Positions 1-7,787 are shown, counted from the first letter of the stretch. The stretch: 13,341 bases of DNA from Peptoniphilus_A sp050943655 (GCF_050943655.1 NZ_JBMNPQ010000042.1:1-13341); one strand, 5' to 3'. Numbers and translations: made by a program. Notes: a model not told the origin generated them from the letters alone.

Positions 1-147
1 CTCCATTAAATTATATTTTAAAATTTCATCATCTTCTAATGTTTCAAAAATAACTAGATTATCATCTTCAAAAACAGGAAGGATCATATTCTTTTTGCAA
101 AAAGTTTCAGTTATCTTTGAAATTAAATCTTTAGAAATATTAGACAT
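1..147 (-). CDS. 5' end of an unidentified gene downstream of topA (partial)
   Basis: An open frame begins with ATG at 147 and runs without a stop to the window edge, giving 49 residues (MSNISKDLISKITETFC... onward). An AGGAGA ribosome binding site, which overlaps the last codons and stop of topA, sits 6 bases before the ATG, and only 2 bases separate the topA stop from this start, so it is very likely translated and co-transcribed with topA. The segment has an amphipathic helix, then a short strand pattern (ILPVFEDDNLVIFET) and an acidic turn. This vaguely resembles the small N-terminal domain of GspE/PilB-type secretion or pilus ATPases, but the visible part contains no diagnostic motif. 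I do not assign a function. The gene's existence is well supported; its identity is not. Confidence 0.7.
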   Translation of the reverse strand, partial: MSNISKDLISKITETFCKKNMILPVFEDDNLVIFETLEDDEILKYNLME

Positions 148-149
148 AA

Positions 150-2225
150 TTATCTCCTGTAATCACAAGTATTGTTGCTGCATTTTATGACAGTTTTTTT
201 GCCTGACTTAGTTTCAGTTAATATGCTTCCACATTTTGGACACTTTTCGTCAATTGGTTTGTTCCATGATACAAAGTCGCAGTCTGGGAAGTTATCACAT
301 CCATAAAATATCCTGCCCTTTTTGCTTCTCTTAACAACAATCTCGCCATCTTTACACTTAGGACATTTAACACCAATTTTTTCAACGAGCGGTTTTGTAT
401 TCCTACACTCTGGGAAACCAGGACATGCCAAGAATTTTCCGTAACGGCCCATTTTTATTACCATGTTTCTGCCACATTTTTCGCAGATTACATCAGTAAC
501 TGGATCTTCAATTTCAACTTTTTCTATATTTTCATAAGCTTTTTCCAAATCTTTTTCCAGTCCACCGTAAAAAGATCTGATGAGTTCCTTCCAATACTTT
601 TCACCGTCGGCAATTTGGTCAAGCTCCGTTTCCATCTCTGCTGTAAACTTTTTGTCTACCAAGTCTTTGAAGTTTTCCTTCATAATGTCATTTACAGTTA
701 GACCTAGTTCTGTTGGCACAAATCTTTTTTCTTCAAGCACCACATAATATCTACTCTTAAGCGTTGTAATTGTAGGCGCATAAGTTGAAGGTCTTCCTAT
801 TCCTAATTCTTCAAGCTCTTTAATTAGAGATGCTTCGTTGTACCTTGCTGGAGGATTTGTGAAGTGTTGCTCTTTTAAAATATCTTTAAATTTTAAAACT
901 TGTCCCTCAGTTAAATCAGGAAGAGCTTTCTTAATCTCTTTAGCAAGCACATCTTCATAGACTTTTAAAAATCCTTCGAATTCAAGTTTTGAACCATTAA
1001 TTCTAAATATTTGATCATTTGAATTTATATCAGCTGAAACTGTCTCATAAATTGCATCGGCCATTAGTGAGGCAACAAATCTTTTCCAAATTAGTGAGTA
1101 TAATTTAAATTGATCTTTAGAAAGAGACTCATTAATTGAATAAGGCGTCTTGAAAACATCAGTCGGCCTGATACATTCGTGAGCGTCTTGAATTTTTTCA
1201 TTTGGCTTGGATTTTTTGGAAATCTTTCCTTCCAAGAACTCTTTGCCATAATTATCTTCGATATATTTAAGTCCAGCATTTCTTGCGTCATCAGAAATTC
1301 TTGTGGAGTCAGTTCTCATATAAGTTATAAGACCAACAGATCCCTCTCCTGGAATCTCAACACCTTCATACAAACTCTGTGCAACCATCATAGTCTTTCT
1401 AGTTGGAAAATTAATTTTTCTGGATGCATCCTGTTGCATAGTTGAAGTTGTGTAAGGGTTTGAAGATTTTTTGGATCTCTTTCCCTTTTTTATTTTTTCT
1501 ACATGAAAGTCATCTTTGTCGACAGAATTAATTACATCATCTGCATCTTTTTCATTTTTAAGTTCATTTTTTACTACCTTGCCATTTTCTTTAATGCCAA
1601 AATAATCAACCAAAACTTTCTTTCTTCCGCTTCTGAGGTCAGCCTGTATAGTCCAGTACTCTTCAGGGATAAAATTATTTATTTCCTCTTCCCTATCACA
1701 AATTAACTTCAAAACAACTGACTGAACCCTACCTGCAGAAAGTCCTGACTTTACTTTCTTCCAAAGTAGAGGTGAAATTTTATATCCAGCTAATCTATCA
1801 AGTTCACGCCTTGCTTGTTGTGCATCAACTAGATTCATATCAATAGATCTTGGGTTTTTGATTTCTCTTTTAACAGTGTCTTTAGTTATTTCATTAAATG
1901 TAACTCTATTTTTCCCCTCTGGATCTAAATCTAAAATATGAGCTAAGTGCCAAGAAATTGCTTCTCCCTCTCTATCGGGGTCGGTTGCGAGAATTATATT
2001 ATCTGCTTTTTTTGCTTCTTTTTTTATTTCATTTATTAATTTTCCCTTGCCCCAAATATTCATATATTGTGGTTCAAAGTCGTTTTCAATATCAATACCT
2101 AGTTTCGATTTAGGCAAATCTCGTACGTGACCAACAGACGCAACTACCTTGTAGTTTCGACCTAACATTTTTTTAATTGTCTTTGCTTTTGTTGGTGACT
2201 CTACGATTACTAGATTTTTCGCCAA
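150..2225 (-). CDS. topA: DNA topoisomerase I (type IA)
   Basis: Relaxes negative supercoils by cutting and passing one strand through a transient 5'-phosphotyrosine link. The 691-residue product has the usual firmicute length. The N-terminal Toprim domain shows the IVESPTKAKTI motif with Glu9 and the metal-binding TDPDREGEA motif at 81-89. The gate domains carry SAGRVQS (163-169), and the catalytic tyrosine is Tyr302 in LITYMRTDSTRI. Three C-terminal four-cysteine zinc ribbons follow at about 581-607, 621-649 and 662-687. The start is chosen as TTG at 2225 because GGGAGAG lies 7 bases upstream and the product then begins exactly at the conserved family start (MAKNLVIVESP). In-frame starts further out, ATG at 2282 and TTG at 2297, would add 19 or 24 poorly conserved-looking residues and lack a good ribosome binding site. 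It has its own promoter (2349-2377). Confidence 0.97.
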   Translation of the reverse strand: MAKNLVIVESPTKAKTIKKMLGRNYKVVASVGHVRDLPKSKLGIDIENDFEPQYMNIWGKGKLINEIKKEAKKADNIILATDPDREGEAISWHLAHILDLDPEGKNRVTFNEITKDTVKREIKNPRSIDMNLVDAQQARRELDRLAGYKISPLLWKKVKSGLSAGRVQSVVLKLICDREEEINNFIPEEYWTIQADLRSGRKKVLVDYFGIKENGKVVKNELKNEKDADDVINSVDKDDFHVEKIKKGKRSKKSSNPYTTSTMQQDASRKINFPTRKTMMVAQSLYEGVEIPGEGSVGLITYMRTDSTRISDDARNAGLKYIEDNYGKEFLEGKISKKSKPNEKIQDAHECIRPTDVFKTPYSINESLSKDQFKLYSLIWKRFVASLMADAIYETVSADINSNDQIFRINGSKLEFEGFLKVYEDVLAKEIKKALPDLTEGQVLKFKDILKEQHFTNPPARYNEASLIKELEELGIGRPSTYAPTITTLKSRYYVVLEEKRFVPTELGLTVNDIMKENFKDLVDKKFTAEMETELDQIADGEKYWKELIRSFYGGLEKDLEKAYENIEKVEIEDPVTDVICEKCGRNMVIKMGRYGKFLACPGFPECRNTKPLVEKIGVKCPKCKDGEIVVKRSKKGRIFYGCDNFPDCDFVSWNKPIDEKCPKCGSILTETKSGKKTVIKCSNNTCDYRR

Positions 2226-2341
2226 GATTAAACTCTCCCATCTATTCAAAATAATATTTACTCTTAATGTATTTTTATTCATTGTAACATAAATCAAATT
2301 TCTTCAATAATATAAATTTGAAAATTTCAAGAATTAAAACT
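2226..2341 (-). other. topA 5' leader, AT-rich, with small inverted repeats
   Basis: If transcription begins about 7 bases after the -10 box, topA has a leader of roughly 115 bases, long for a housekeeping gene. It holds a perfect 13-base palindrome, TTGAAATTTTCAA (2318-2330), and a 7-base inverted repeat, CAAATTT (2314-2320) paired with AAATTTG (2295-2301), around a 12-base loop. The two share bases, so they would be mutually exclusive. All pairs but two or three are A-T, so stability is poor and chance is a fair explanation. I recognise no known riboswitch or protein-binding leader here. Confidence 0.3.
2233..2239 (-). promoter_or_regulatory. Ribosome binding site deciding the TTG start of topA
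   Basis: GGGAGAG on the minus strand, 7 bases before TTG at 2225. It supports the TTG as the true start over the upstream in-frame ATG (2282) and TTG (2297), which have only weak purine-rich sequence before them. Confidence 0.7.
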
Positions 2342-2348
2342 ATAGAGT

Positions 2349-2377
2349 ATAGTAATATCATTTTTGATAACTGTCAA
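2349..2377 (-). promoter_or_regulatory. Sigma-70/SigA-type promoter of topA
   Basis: On the minus strand a perfect -35 box, TTGACA (2372-2377), is followed after exactly 17 bases by TACTAT (2349-2354; four of six consensus matches). It lies between the dprA stop at 2394 and topA, the largest gap in the gene run, pointing toward topA. Overlapping TATACT three bases later is a better -10 match but would need a 20-base spacer. Confidence 0.75.
2356..2369 (-). repeat. Short inverted repeat inside the topA promoter spacer
   Basis: TATCA-AAAA-TGATA on the minus strand: 5-base arms with a 4-base centre, wholly between the -35 and -10 boxes. The position suits an operator, but arms this short and AT-rich occur often by chance. 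Confidence 0.3.
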
Positions 2378-2393
2378 ATAAAAAGAGACGATT

Positions 2394-3485
2394 TTAAAAT
2401 AAAGTCTTAAATTCATTCATAGAAAAACGCTCAATTGCTCCCTTAAGTTCAAGCATCGTGAGAATTTTATTTATATAGATTATATCCTTATTAAGTTTTG
2501 CAGAAATATCATTGGCACTTCCCAGCCCATCTTTTAATAAATTAAAAACTACTAGCTCCTCTGCATCAAGGTCAATATCAAAATCTAAATTTGAATTACT
2601 TTTCATGTCTGGATATAAATCTAAAATGTCCTGAACTTCAATTAGTGGAATGGCACCGTCGCGAATTAATTTATTTGTACCAACAGAGTAAGTTGAATTA
2701 ATATTCCCAGGCACACTTAAAATTTCTCTGCCCTGTTCAGCGGCAAGCCTTGCAGTTATTAGGCTTCCACTTTTATCTTTTGCCTCCACAACAACTACTG
2801 CATCAGAAAGCCCCGAAATTATTCTGTTTCTCATTGGAAATGTGTATGTATTGGCGTGAAGTCCCATGGGAAATTCACTAATAACTGCACCGTGAGAATT
2901 AATTATCTCATCATAAAGATTTCTATTTCTCTTTGGATAAACTACATCTACTCCCGAACCAAGAACTGCAACTGTATTTAGATTATTATAAAGAGCTCTC
3001 TTGTGCGCGAGTGAGTCAATTCCATAAGCCATTCCACTTACGATAGTAAAGTCATAACCTTTTAGTCCATCGATTAATCTATTTACAACATTTTCTCCAT
3101 AACTTGTGTGCTTTCTTGCTCCGACAAAAGCTAGAGGATTTTTAAGTTTTAAATCGCCCTTAATATATAAAACTGAAGGAGGATCTTCGATGTAGCTAAG
3201 ACTCTTTGGATAGTCATCATCTAGTATAGTTACAATTTTTATTTCTTTCGCGCGTGCTTCTTCTTTTACACTTTCTAAAATTTCATCAATCTTTGGGTGC
3301 ATCTCATGCAACTTGTCATTTGACCTTTTAGAAAGAACCTCTTCCTCTACAAAGTCGACGGAATCAAAATTTTCAACTTCAATCTCATTATCGTGAAGAA
3401 AATTATAAACTTTTAGAGCATTTTCACTCAAAAAATTTAGAGAATTTAGAAAAATTAATAAATCTCTATCTTCCAAATCAATCAC
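2394..3485 (-). CDS. dprA: DNA-processing protein DprA (Smf)
   Basis: DprA binds incoming single-stranded DNA during transformation and loads RecA on it. The 363-residue product has an N-terminal SAM-like helical region (1-80), the Rossmann-like DprA core with VGARK (121-125), SGMAYGIDSLAH (150-161), GSGVDVVYP (176-184), FPMRNRIISG (216-225) and SGSLITA (239-245), and a C-terminal winged-helix domain (about 305-363). The frame's first start is GTG at 3485, overlapping comM by 8 bases. A TTG at 3476, codon 4 of this frame, is better placed: GGGGTGAT (3481-3488) ends 4 bases before it and it starts 1 base after the comM stop. Either way dprA is translationally coupled to comM. No clear terminator follows it before the topA promoter. 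Confidence 0.96.
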   Translation of the reverse strand: MIDLEDRDLLIFLNSLNFLSENALKVYNFLHDNEIEVENFDSVDFVEEEVLSKRSNDKLHEMHPKIDEILESVKEEARAKEIKIVTILDDDYPKSLSYIEDPPSVLYIKGDLKLKNPLAFVGARKHTSYGENVVNRLIDGLKGYDFTIVSGMAYGIDSLAHKRALYNNLNTVAVLGSGVDVVYPKRNRNLYDEIINSHGAVISEFPMGLHANTYTFPMRNRIISGLSDAVVVVEAKDKSGSLITARLAAEQGREILSVPGNINSTYSVGTNKLIRDGAIPLIEVQDILDLYPDMKSNSNLDFDIDLDAEELVVFNLLKDGLGSANDISAKLNKDIIYINKILTMLELKGAIERFSMNEFKTLF

Positions 3486-4998
3486 CCCAAAATTTATTGT
3501 CAGCAGAGCGGTACTGAATGCTTTCCAAAATATGATCTTCAGTTATATTGTCCTTGCCGTCTAAATCAGCAATTGTCCTTGCAGTTTTTAAAACTTTATT
3601 GTACGTCCTTGCAGACATTGCATATTTTTTAAAGGCAAACTCCAAAATCCTCTTGGAATTTTCATCTAAATTGCAATATTTCTTTAAATCTTTCTCTGGA
3701 ATTTCGGAATTATATTTATAAGTCTTATCCTTAAATCTTTCTTTTTGAATTTCACGAACATTCTCTACTCTCTTCCTAATATCAGAAGAGCTTTCGCCAC
3801 TTCTATCTGAAGATATTTCTTTATAATCAACCTCTTCAACTTCTAGGTGTATGTCAATCCTATCTAGTAGTGGATGAGAAATTTTAGATAAGTATCTAGA
3901 AATTTCATAAGGACTGCAAGTGCACTCATGATTCTTCGAATTATGATATCCACATGGACATGGGTTAAGTGCACATACCAGCTGGAAGTCTGCCGGATAT
4001 TTTACATTTGCGTTTGCTCTTGATATGTTTATTTCCTTAGACTCCATTGGCTGACGCAAAACTTCAAGCACAGATTTTGAAAATTCTGGCAATTCATCCA
4101 AAAATAATATTCCGTTGTGAGCAAGTGAAATCTCGCCCGGCTTTGGAATTCTGCCGCCGCCAATTAATGAAACTGCCGATGCAGTGTGGTGAGGAGATCT
4201 AAAAGGTGGAACTGTTATTAAACTGTTATCCTCTAGCAGTCCTGAAATTGAATAAATTTTTGTTACTTCAATTGCCTCTTCAAAGTCAAGCGGTGGAAGT
4301 ATTGTAGGAAGTCTTTTAGCTGCCATAGTCTTTCCAGATCCAGGTGAACCAATAATTAATATATTTGACTTTGCACAAGCTGCAATCTCCATTGCTCTTT
4401 TTAAGTTTTCTTGTCCCTTTATGTCTGAAAAATCAAGTTCATGCTTTACTTTTTCTCTAAAAAATTCTCCAACGGACCTTTCTATCTCAATGCTACCTTG
4501 TAAAAAAGAAACAACTTCTTCTAAAGATTTCACTGGATAAATTTCCACGTCGCTAATTATGGAACACTCTTTTCTATTTTCATAGGGCACGATGAATTTT
4601 CTAAATCCCTTCTCACGCATGGAGATAACCATTGGAAGTGCACCAGCTATTTTATTTACCTTGCCATCTAAAGAGAGCTCACCCAAATAAATATAAGAAT
4701 TGTCTTCAAGCTTTAGTTCTTCGTCGAGACTTAAGATTGCCATTGCGATTGCAAGATCAAGCTGCGTCCCATCTTTTCTAAGATCTGCAGGCGCAAGGTT
4801 TATTGTGAGTTTTTTTCTTGGAAATGAATATCCACTATTTTTAATTGCAGAACGAACTCTCTCAATAGATTCCCTAACAGCTCCTTCTGCAAGTCCTATC
4901 AGTGTGACTTTTGGAAGTCCGTTTGCCATGTCAAGCTCTACTTGAACTTCGTGACCATTTAAACCAGTAAGGGCGCATGTCTTTGTGCACGTGTACAT
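3478..4998 (-). CDS. comM: YifB/ComM family AAA+ ATPase (branch-migration helicase)
   Basis: The 506-residue product has the family architecture: an N-terminal Lon-protease-like (ChlI) domain (1-165, with the GLPKVTLIGLAEGAVRES stretch), a magnesium-chelatase-like AAA+ core with Walker A GSPGSGKT (217-224) and Walker B ILFLDE (297-302), a cysteine cluster (CPCG at 347-350 and CTC at 359-361), LLDRIDIH (377-384), and a C-terminal helical lid. ComM of Vibrio is a hexameric helicase that extends heteroduplex during transformation; the magnesium-chelatase name is historical, and no chelatase partner genes are present. ATG at 4998 has AGGAGG 5 bases upstream. It is 9 bases from the herA stop and overlaps dprA, so all three are probably one translational unit. 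Confidence 0.95.
   Translation of the reverse strand: MYTCTKTCALTGLNGHEVQVELDMANGLPKVTLIGLAEGAVRESIERVRSAIKNSGYSFPRKKLTINLAPADLRKDGTQLDLAIAMAILSLDEELKLEDNSYIYLGELSLDGKVNKIAGALPMVISMREKGFRKFIVPYENRKECSIISDVEIYPVKSLEEVVSFLQGSIEIERSVGEFFREKVKHELDFSDIKGQENLKRAMEIAACAKSNILIIGSPGSGKTMAAKRLPTILPPLDFEEAIEVTKIYSISGLLEDNSLITVPPFRSPHHTASAVSLIGGGRIPKPGEISLAHNGILFLDELPEFSKSVLEVLRQPMESKEINISRANANVKYPADFQLVCALNPCPCGYHNSKNHECTCSPYEISRYLSKISHPLLDRIDIHLEVEEVDYKEISSDRSGESSSDIRKRVENVREIQKERFKDKTYKYNSEIPEKDLKKYCNLDENSKRILEFAFKKYAMSARTYNKVLKTARTIADLDGKDNITEDHILESIQYRSADNKFWGD
3481..3488 (-). promoter_or_regulatory. Ribosome binding site at the comM/dprA junction
   Basis: GGGGTGAT on the minus strand matches the 3' part of the extended Shine-Dalgarno sequence (AGGAGGTGAT). 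It overlaps the annotated GTG start of dprA, so it cannot serve that codon, but its G run is 8 bases before TTG at 3476. This favours TTG at 3476 as the real dprA start. Confidence 0.5.
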
Positions 4999-5007
4999 AT
5001 TAACCTC

Positions 5008-6840
5008 CTATTTATTTATATACATCTCACCTAAAAAGTCTGTGTTTTTTTCAATATAATCTCTCTTTACAAGCTCTTCTAAAATGAGTTTAATCTCGTC
5101 ATAACTGTAATTTGTATCCATCTTCTTATTTAGACTTAGAACTAAATCGTTTAGTCCAGTGATTCCTATAGGCAAGAAGTCCTTTATGTTCAAATATAAA
5201 TCTGAATATTTTTTGTTATCAATCATCTCAAGTTCGTCAAAAGGATTTTCAGTGTGAGGCGATACGGTATTTGCAGCCCTAATTCTTACAAAGGATGTCC
5301 TGCCTTTTTTTGCAGATGAAATAAACACATCACCTGAGGATAAATATGGAAGTCTCTTTGTCTCGTCTGATGAGAGGTCAGTCTCTTCCTTAATCGTGTC
5401 AATATCTGATGCTCTTACAGTTCTAAAAATTAATTTAGTGTTTAACTGAGCTGTGATTGTCTCGTCCAAAAGAGTTGGTCTTTGCGTTGCCAAGATTAAA
5501 AATACTCCGTACTTCCTTCCTTCTTGTGAGATTTCTCTCAAAATACTTTTTGAAGGCGTGTCATATCCCTTTGGGGCAAAGTTGTGTGCCTCGTCTGTTA
5601 TCAACACAAATGGTGGAAAATAATCTGAATTCTCTACATTTCTGTGAATATCGTCTCTATATTCCTTCCTCATGTAGTACAATTTTGAAATCAAATAAGT
5701 TGCAAAGACATTTATTATTCTAGTTGAGCCTTGGAGCACAACTAACTTTCTACTATTTAAAAGTTCTAAAATAATATCAATATTGTGTGAGAAAACTCCC
5801 TCGTGATATAAATTATTTAGTCTCCACAATACTCCCCTGACACTCATTGAATTGCAAGTTTTGTCGTATTGTTCATAGACTTTTAAAACCATCTCAAGTC
5901 TCTTTTTCTCAGTTGCATCGACACTCTCGTTAATTTCTTGCAAAATTCTATCTCTTGAACCCAGCTCTTGCCCTTCAAGTAGCATCTCTAGCTTATTTCT
6001 AAAGGAGTCCAAGTTTGAACCCTTATTCATCATGATGTCGATTACATTATTCATTGAGTCGGTTAGTTCAGATACAGCGTTTAGAAGATTCTTTAAATCT
6101 CTCTTCTCCAAATCTTGAAACTTAATTCCTGTGTGAACGCCAATTTCAAGACAAGTGAACTTATCTCTATAATCTTTTGTCGCAAAGTCCGCCCTATCTG
6201 TGAAATCCATTTCATAGTGAGGGTCAAGCACTATTGTTGGTACGCTCTTTTCCATTAATTCTTCCAATATAACGCGAAGTCCAAAGGACTTACCACTTCC
6301 TGAACCTCCAAACACTCCAATGTGTGGATACTGATGCATTGATCTGTAGTCAAATAAATATGGAAGCTCTCTTTGTTCTGACAAATTATTATTTTCTAGA
6401 GTGTACATCAAATTTTTATACTGTTCGTCCATATTCTCTGCAATATTATCAGTGTTTTTAATTGTGCCAAGAACAAGAGCCATGTCCGGTTCTGTATCAA
6501 TTAAGATATCTTTTATTTCATAAAACTCAGGAGTTCTAACATCAATACCAGTTAGAGGTGGATACAAAAGCTCCTCAAAAAATCTAAGCTTTGCAACATA
6601 GACCGTCTCTTTATCAATATCATAGCCAAGTGCCTGCAAACTAGTTAAAACAGAGCTATCGATGAAGTCTCCACCCATATCAAGTGGGATAAATCTGTTA
6701 AAAGTTTTTGATTCCACAACTCCACCAATAATATCTCCTTGAACAGGATCTTCCACAATTAAAAATTCATTATTTCTAAAATTTTTGTCTTTAGATCCCA
6801 CATAAACTTCTCTAGTTGTTGTTATTCCAAGTACCTTCAT
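5008..6840 (-). CDS. herA: HerA-family hexameric DNA translocase/helicase
   Basis: The 610-residue product begins with a HAS-barrel-like beta domain (about 1-100), followed by a RecA-like core of the FtsK/HerA superfamily: Walker A GGSGSGKS (178-185, Lys184), Walker B FVLITDEAHNF (411-421, Asp416-Glu417), a conserved ISQEGRKYG segment (437-445) typical of the HerA arginine-finger region, and the ATQRP sensor motif (451-455). A long helical insertion lies between the Walker motifs (about 245-400), and an additional C-terminal segment (about 545-610) looks like a small helical or winged-helix domain, making it longer than the roughly 500-residue archaeal HerA I know. No membrane segments are apparent, which argues against FtsK or VirB4. 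It follows nurA with 8 bases between; its AGGAGG site is fused to the nurA stop codon. Family HerA translocates DNA and feeds it to NurA. Symbol by homology. Confidence 0.85.
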   Translation of the reverse strand: MKVLGITTTREVYVGSKDKNFRNNEFLIVEDPVQGDIIGGVVESKTFNRFIPLDMGGDFIDSSVLTSLQALGYDIDKETVYVAKLRFFEELLYPPLTGIDVRTPEFYEIKDILIDTEPDMALVLGTIKNTDNIAENMDEQYKNLMYTLENNNLSEQRELPYLFDYRSMHQYPHIGVFGGSGSGKSFGLRVILEELMEKSVPTIVLDPHYEMDFTDRADFATKDYRDKFTCLEIGVHTGIKFQDLEKRDLKNLLNAVSELTDSMNNVIDIMMNKGSNLDSFRNKLEMLLEGQELGSRDRILQEINESVDATEKKRLEMVLKVYEQYDKTCNSMSVRGVLWRLNNLYHEGVFSHNIDIILELLNSRKLVVLQGSTRIINVFATYLISKLYYMRKEYRDDIHRNVENSDYFPPFVLITDEAHNFAPKGYDTPSKSILREISQEGRKYGVFLILATQRPTLLDETITAQLNTKLIFRTVRASDIDTIKEETDLSSDETKRLPYLSSGDVFISSAKKGRTSFVRIRAANTVSPHTENPFDELEMIDNKKYSDLYLNIKDFLPIGITGLNDLVLSLNKKMDTNYSYDEIKLILEELVKRDYIEKNTDFLGEMYINK

Positions 6841-6848
6841 ATTTCCTC

Positions 6849-7787
6849 CTAAAGTGTCCTCTTATCTCTTTCAGAAATAAAAAATCTTTCATAAATGTCT
6901 CTGTCCAAAAATTCTTCCAACAGCGTGTCGACAATTTCATCAGTTATTTTTACGTCTTTATCAACAATATCAAGCCATAGTGGCACTCCACGCGAATTTA
7001 TTGGTGTAAGCGTATAAATTAAATTGCATATTTCTTCTAAGTGTTCCTGCTGCGTGTCCAATATATCAACGCCAATAGCTCCAGGGAAGTTTGATGTCCT
7101 CATAAATGCCGAAGAAAATCCATCTCCATTTTCTAGATATTTTTTATTAATCTCGTTATTTATTAAAACTGCTTCTCCAAGATTTAATCTATTAAATAAT
7201 ATTTCTCTATCGTATATGGTTTTATCAAGCCCCAAACTATTTGAAATCACATTTGTCTTTATGTCCTTAATTACTCCAAATAAAATTATATTTTTCTCTT
7301 CACAAAGTTCACGTAGCCTTTTAAATAAATCGAGACAGTTAATTTTATACCTTATAAATCCTCCGTCCATCATTAAATATTTTAAATCATACTCTTCAAT
7401 ATATTTAATTGCCGTTTCTATCTCTATACTTGCAAGCATTTTTTGGCTGAGATTTCCATCGTCTGTCACAGCAGAAAGAGTTGGAGTGTAGACAGAGCTT
7501 AAAAAAACTTCATTGCCATTAGTTGACTTTGCAAGTCCCTGAAAAATTTCTATAAAGTGAGGATATGCTCCTCCCGATTTATTGTTAGAACCGTCCACTC
7601 CGACGAGCGAATTGTAAGGAATTAATTCATCGCCTTCAAATTTTTTAAGTTTAGTCAAATTCCCAATTTCACTTTTAAGATGCTCTCTAAAAGTCTTTGA
7701 ACTTATTTTAAAAACTGGATTGTATTTATTTTTAAGATCCAAGTTAACGTCATTAATCTGCTCTCTTAAATGTTCTAAATTTATCAT
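6849..7787 (-). CDS. nurA: NurA-domain nuclease, partner of HerA
   Basis: The 312-residue protein carries NurA hallmarks: VGVDGS (62-67, Asp65) on the first core strand, an acidic helix with Glu122/Glu124, LMMDGG (138-143, Asp141) on the next strand, then VIKD (172-175) and a C-terminal PGAIGVDILD strand (235-244). The DGS, glutamate and DGG acidic residues match in order and approximate spacing the Mn-dependent catalytic acids known from archaeal NurA, so the nuclease looks active. In characterised systems NurA degrades DNA ends, giving single strands when HerA pumps DNA through it. The ATG overlaps the rsmI stop (ATGA), with AGGGAGAG about 9 bases upstream inside rsmI. Sequence similarity within NurA is always low, so the adjacent herA is important support. 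A distant RNase H-like nuclease of another family is the alternative. Confidence 0.82.
   Translation of the reverse strand: MINLEHLREQINDVNLDLKNKYNPVFKISSKTFREHLKSEIGNLTKLKKFEGDELIPYNSLVGVDGSNNKSGGAYPHFIEIFQGLAKSTNGNEVFLSSVYTPTLSAVTDDGNLSQKMLASIEIETAIKYIEEYDLKYLMMDGGFIRYKINCLDLFKRLRELCEEKNIILFGVIKDIKTNVISNSLGLDKTIYDREILFNRLNLGEAVLINNEINKKYLENGDGFSSAFMRTSNFPGAIGVDILDTQQEHLEEICNLIYTLTPINSRGVPLWLDIVDKDVKITDEIVDTLLEEFLDRDIYERFFISERDKRTL

Noticed and set aside
2378..2393. A terminator after dprA
   Set aside because: There is a short T run on the minus strand but no stem before it, so I cannot support a rho-independent terminator.
3478..4998. Magnesium chelatase subunit ChlI
   Set aside because: The similarity is superfamily-level only. 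The Lon-like N-terminal domain, cysteine cluster and dprA neighbour identify YifB/ComM, and no tetrapyrrole genes are present.
5008..6840. FtsK, VirB4/TraC or another conjugation ATPase
   Set aside because: No membrane segments, no conjugation genes nearby, and an N-terminal HAS-barrel-like domain plus a nurA neighbour point to HerA.
7024..7491. A 155-codon plus-strand open frame inside nurA
   Set aside because: It is antisense to a gene with recognisable motifs, has low-complexity serine/phenylalanine/isoleucine content typical of reversed AT-rich coding sequence, and no ribosome binding site or family motif. Other plus-strand frames (for example 1179-1445, 11796-12152, 12574-12960) were dropped for the same reason.
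5008..7787. A HerA-based antiphage system (such as HerA-SIR2 or HerA-DUF4297)
   Set aside because: The partner has NurA motifs, not SIR2 or DUF4297, and the pair is embedded in a housekeeping operon with no mobile or defence genes. A defence side-role is not excluded, but the sequence does not support it.
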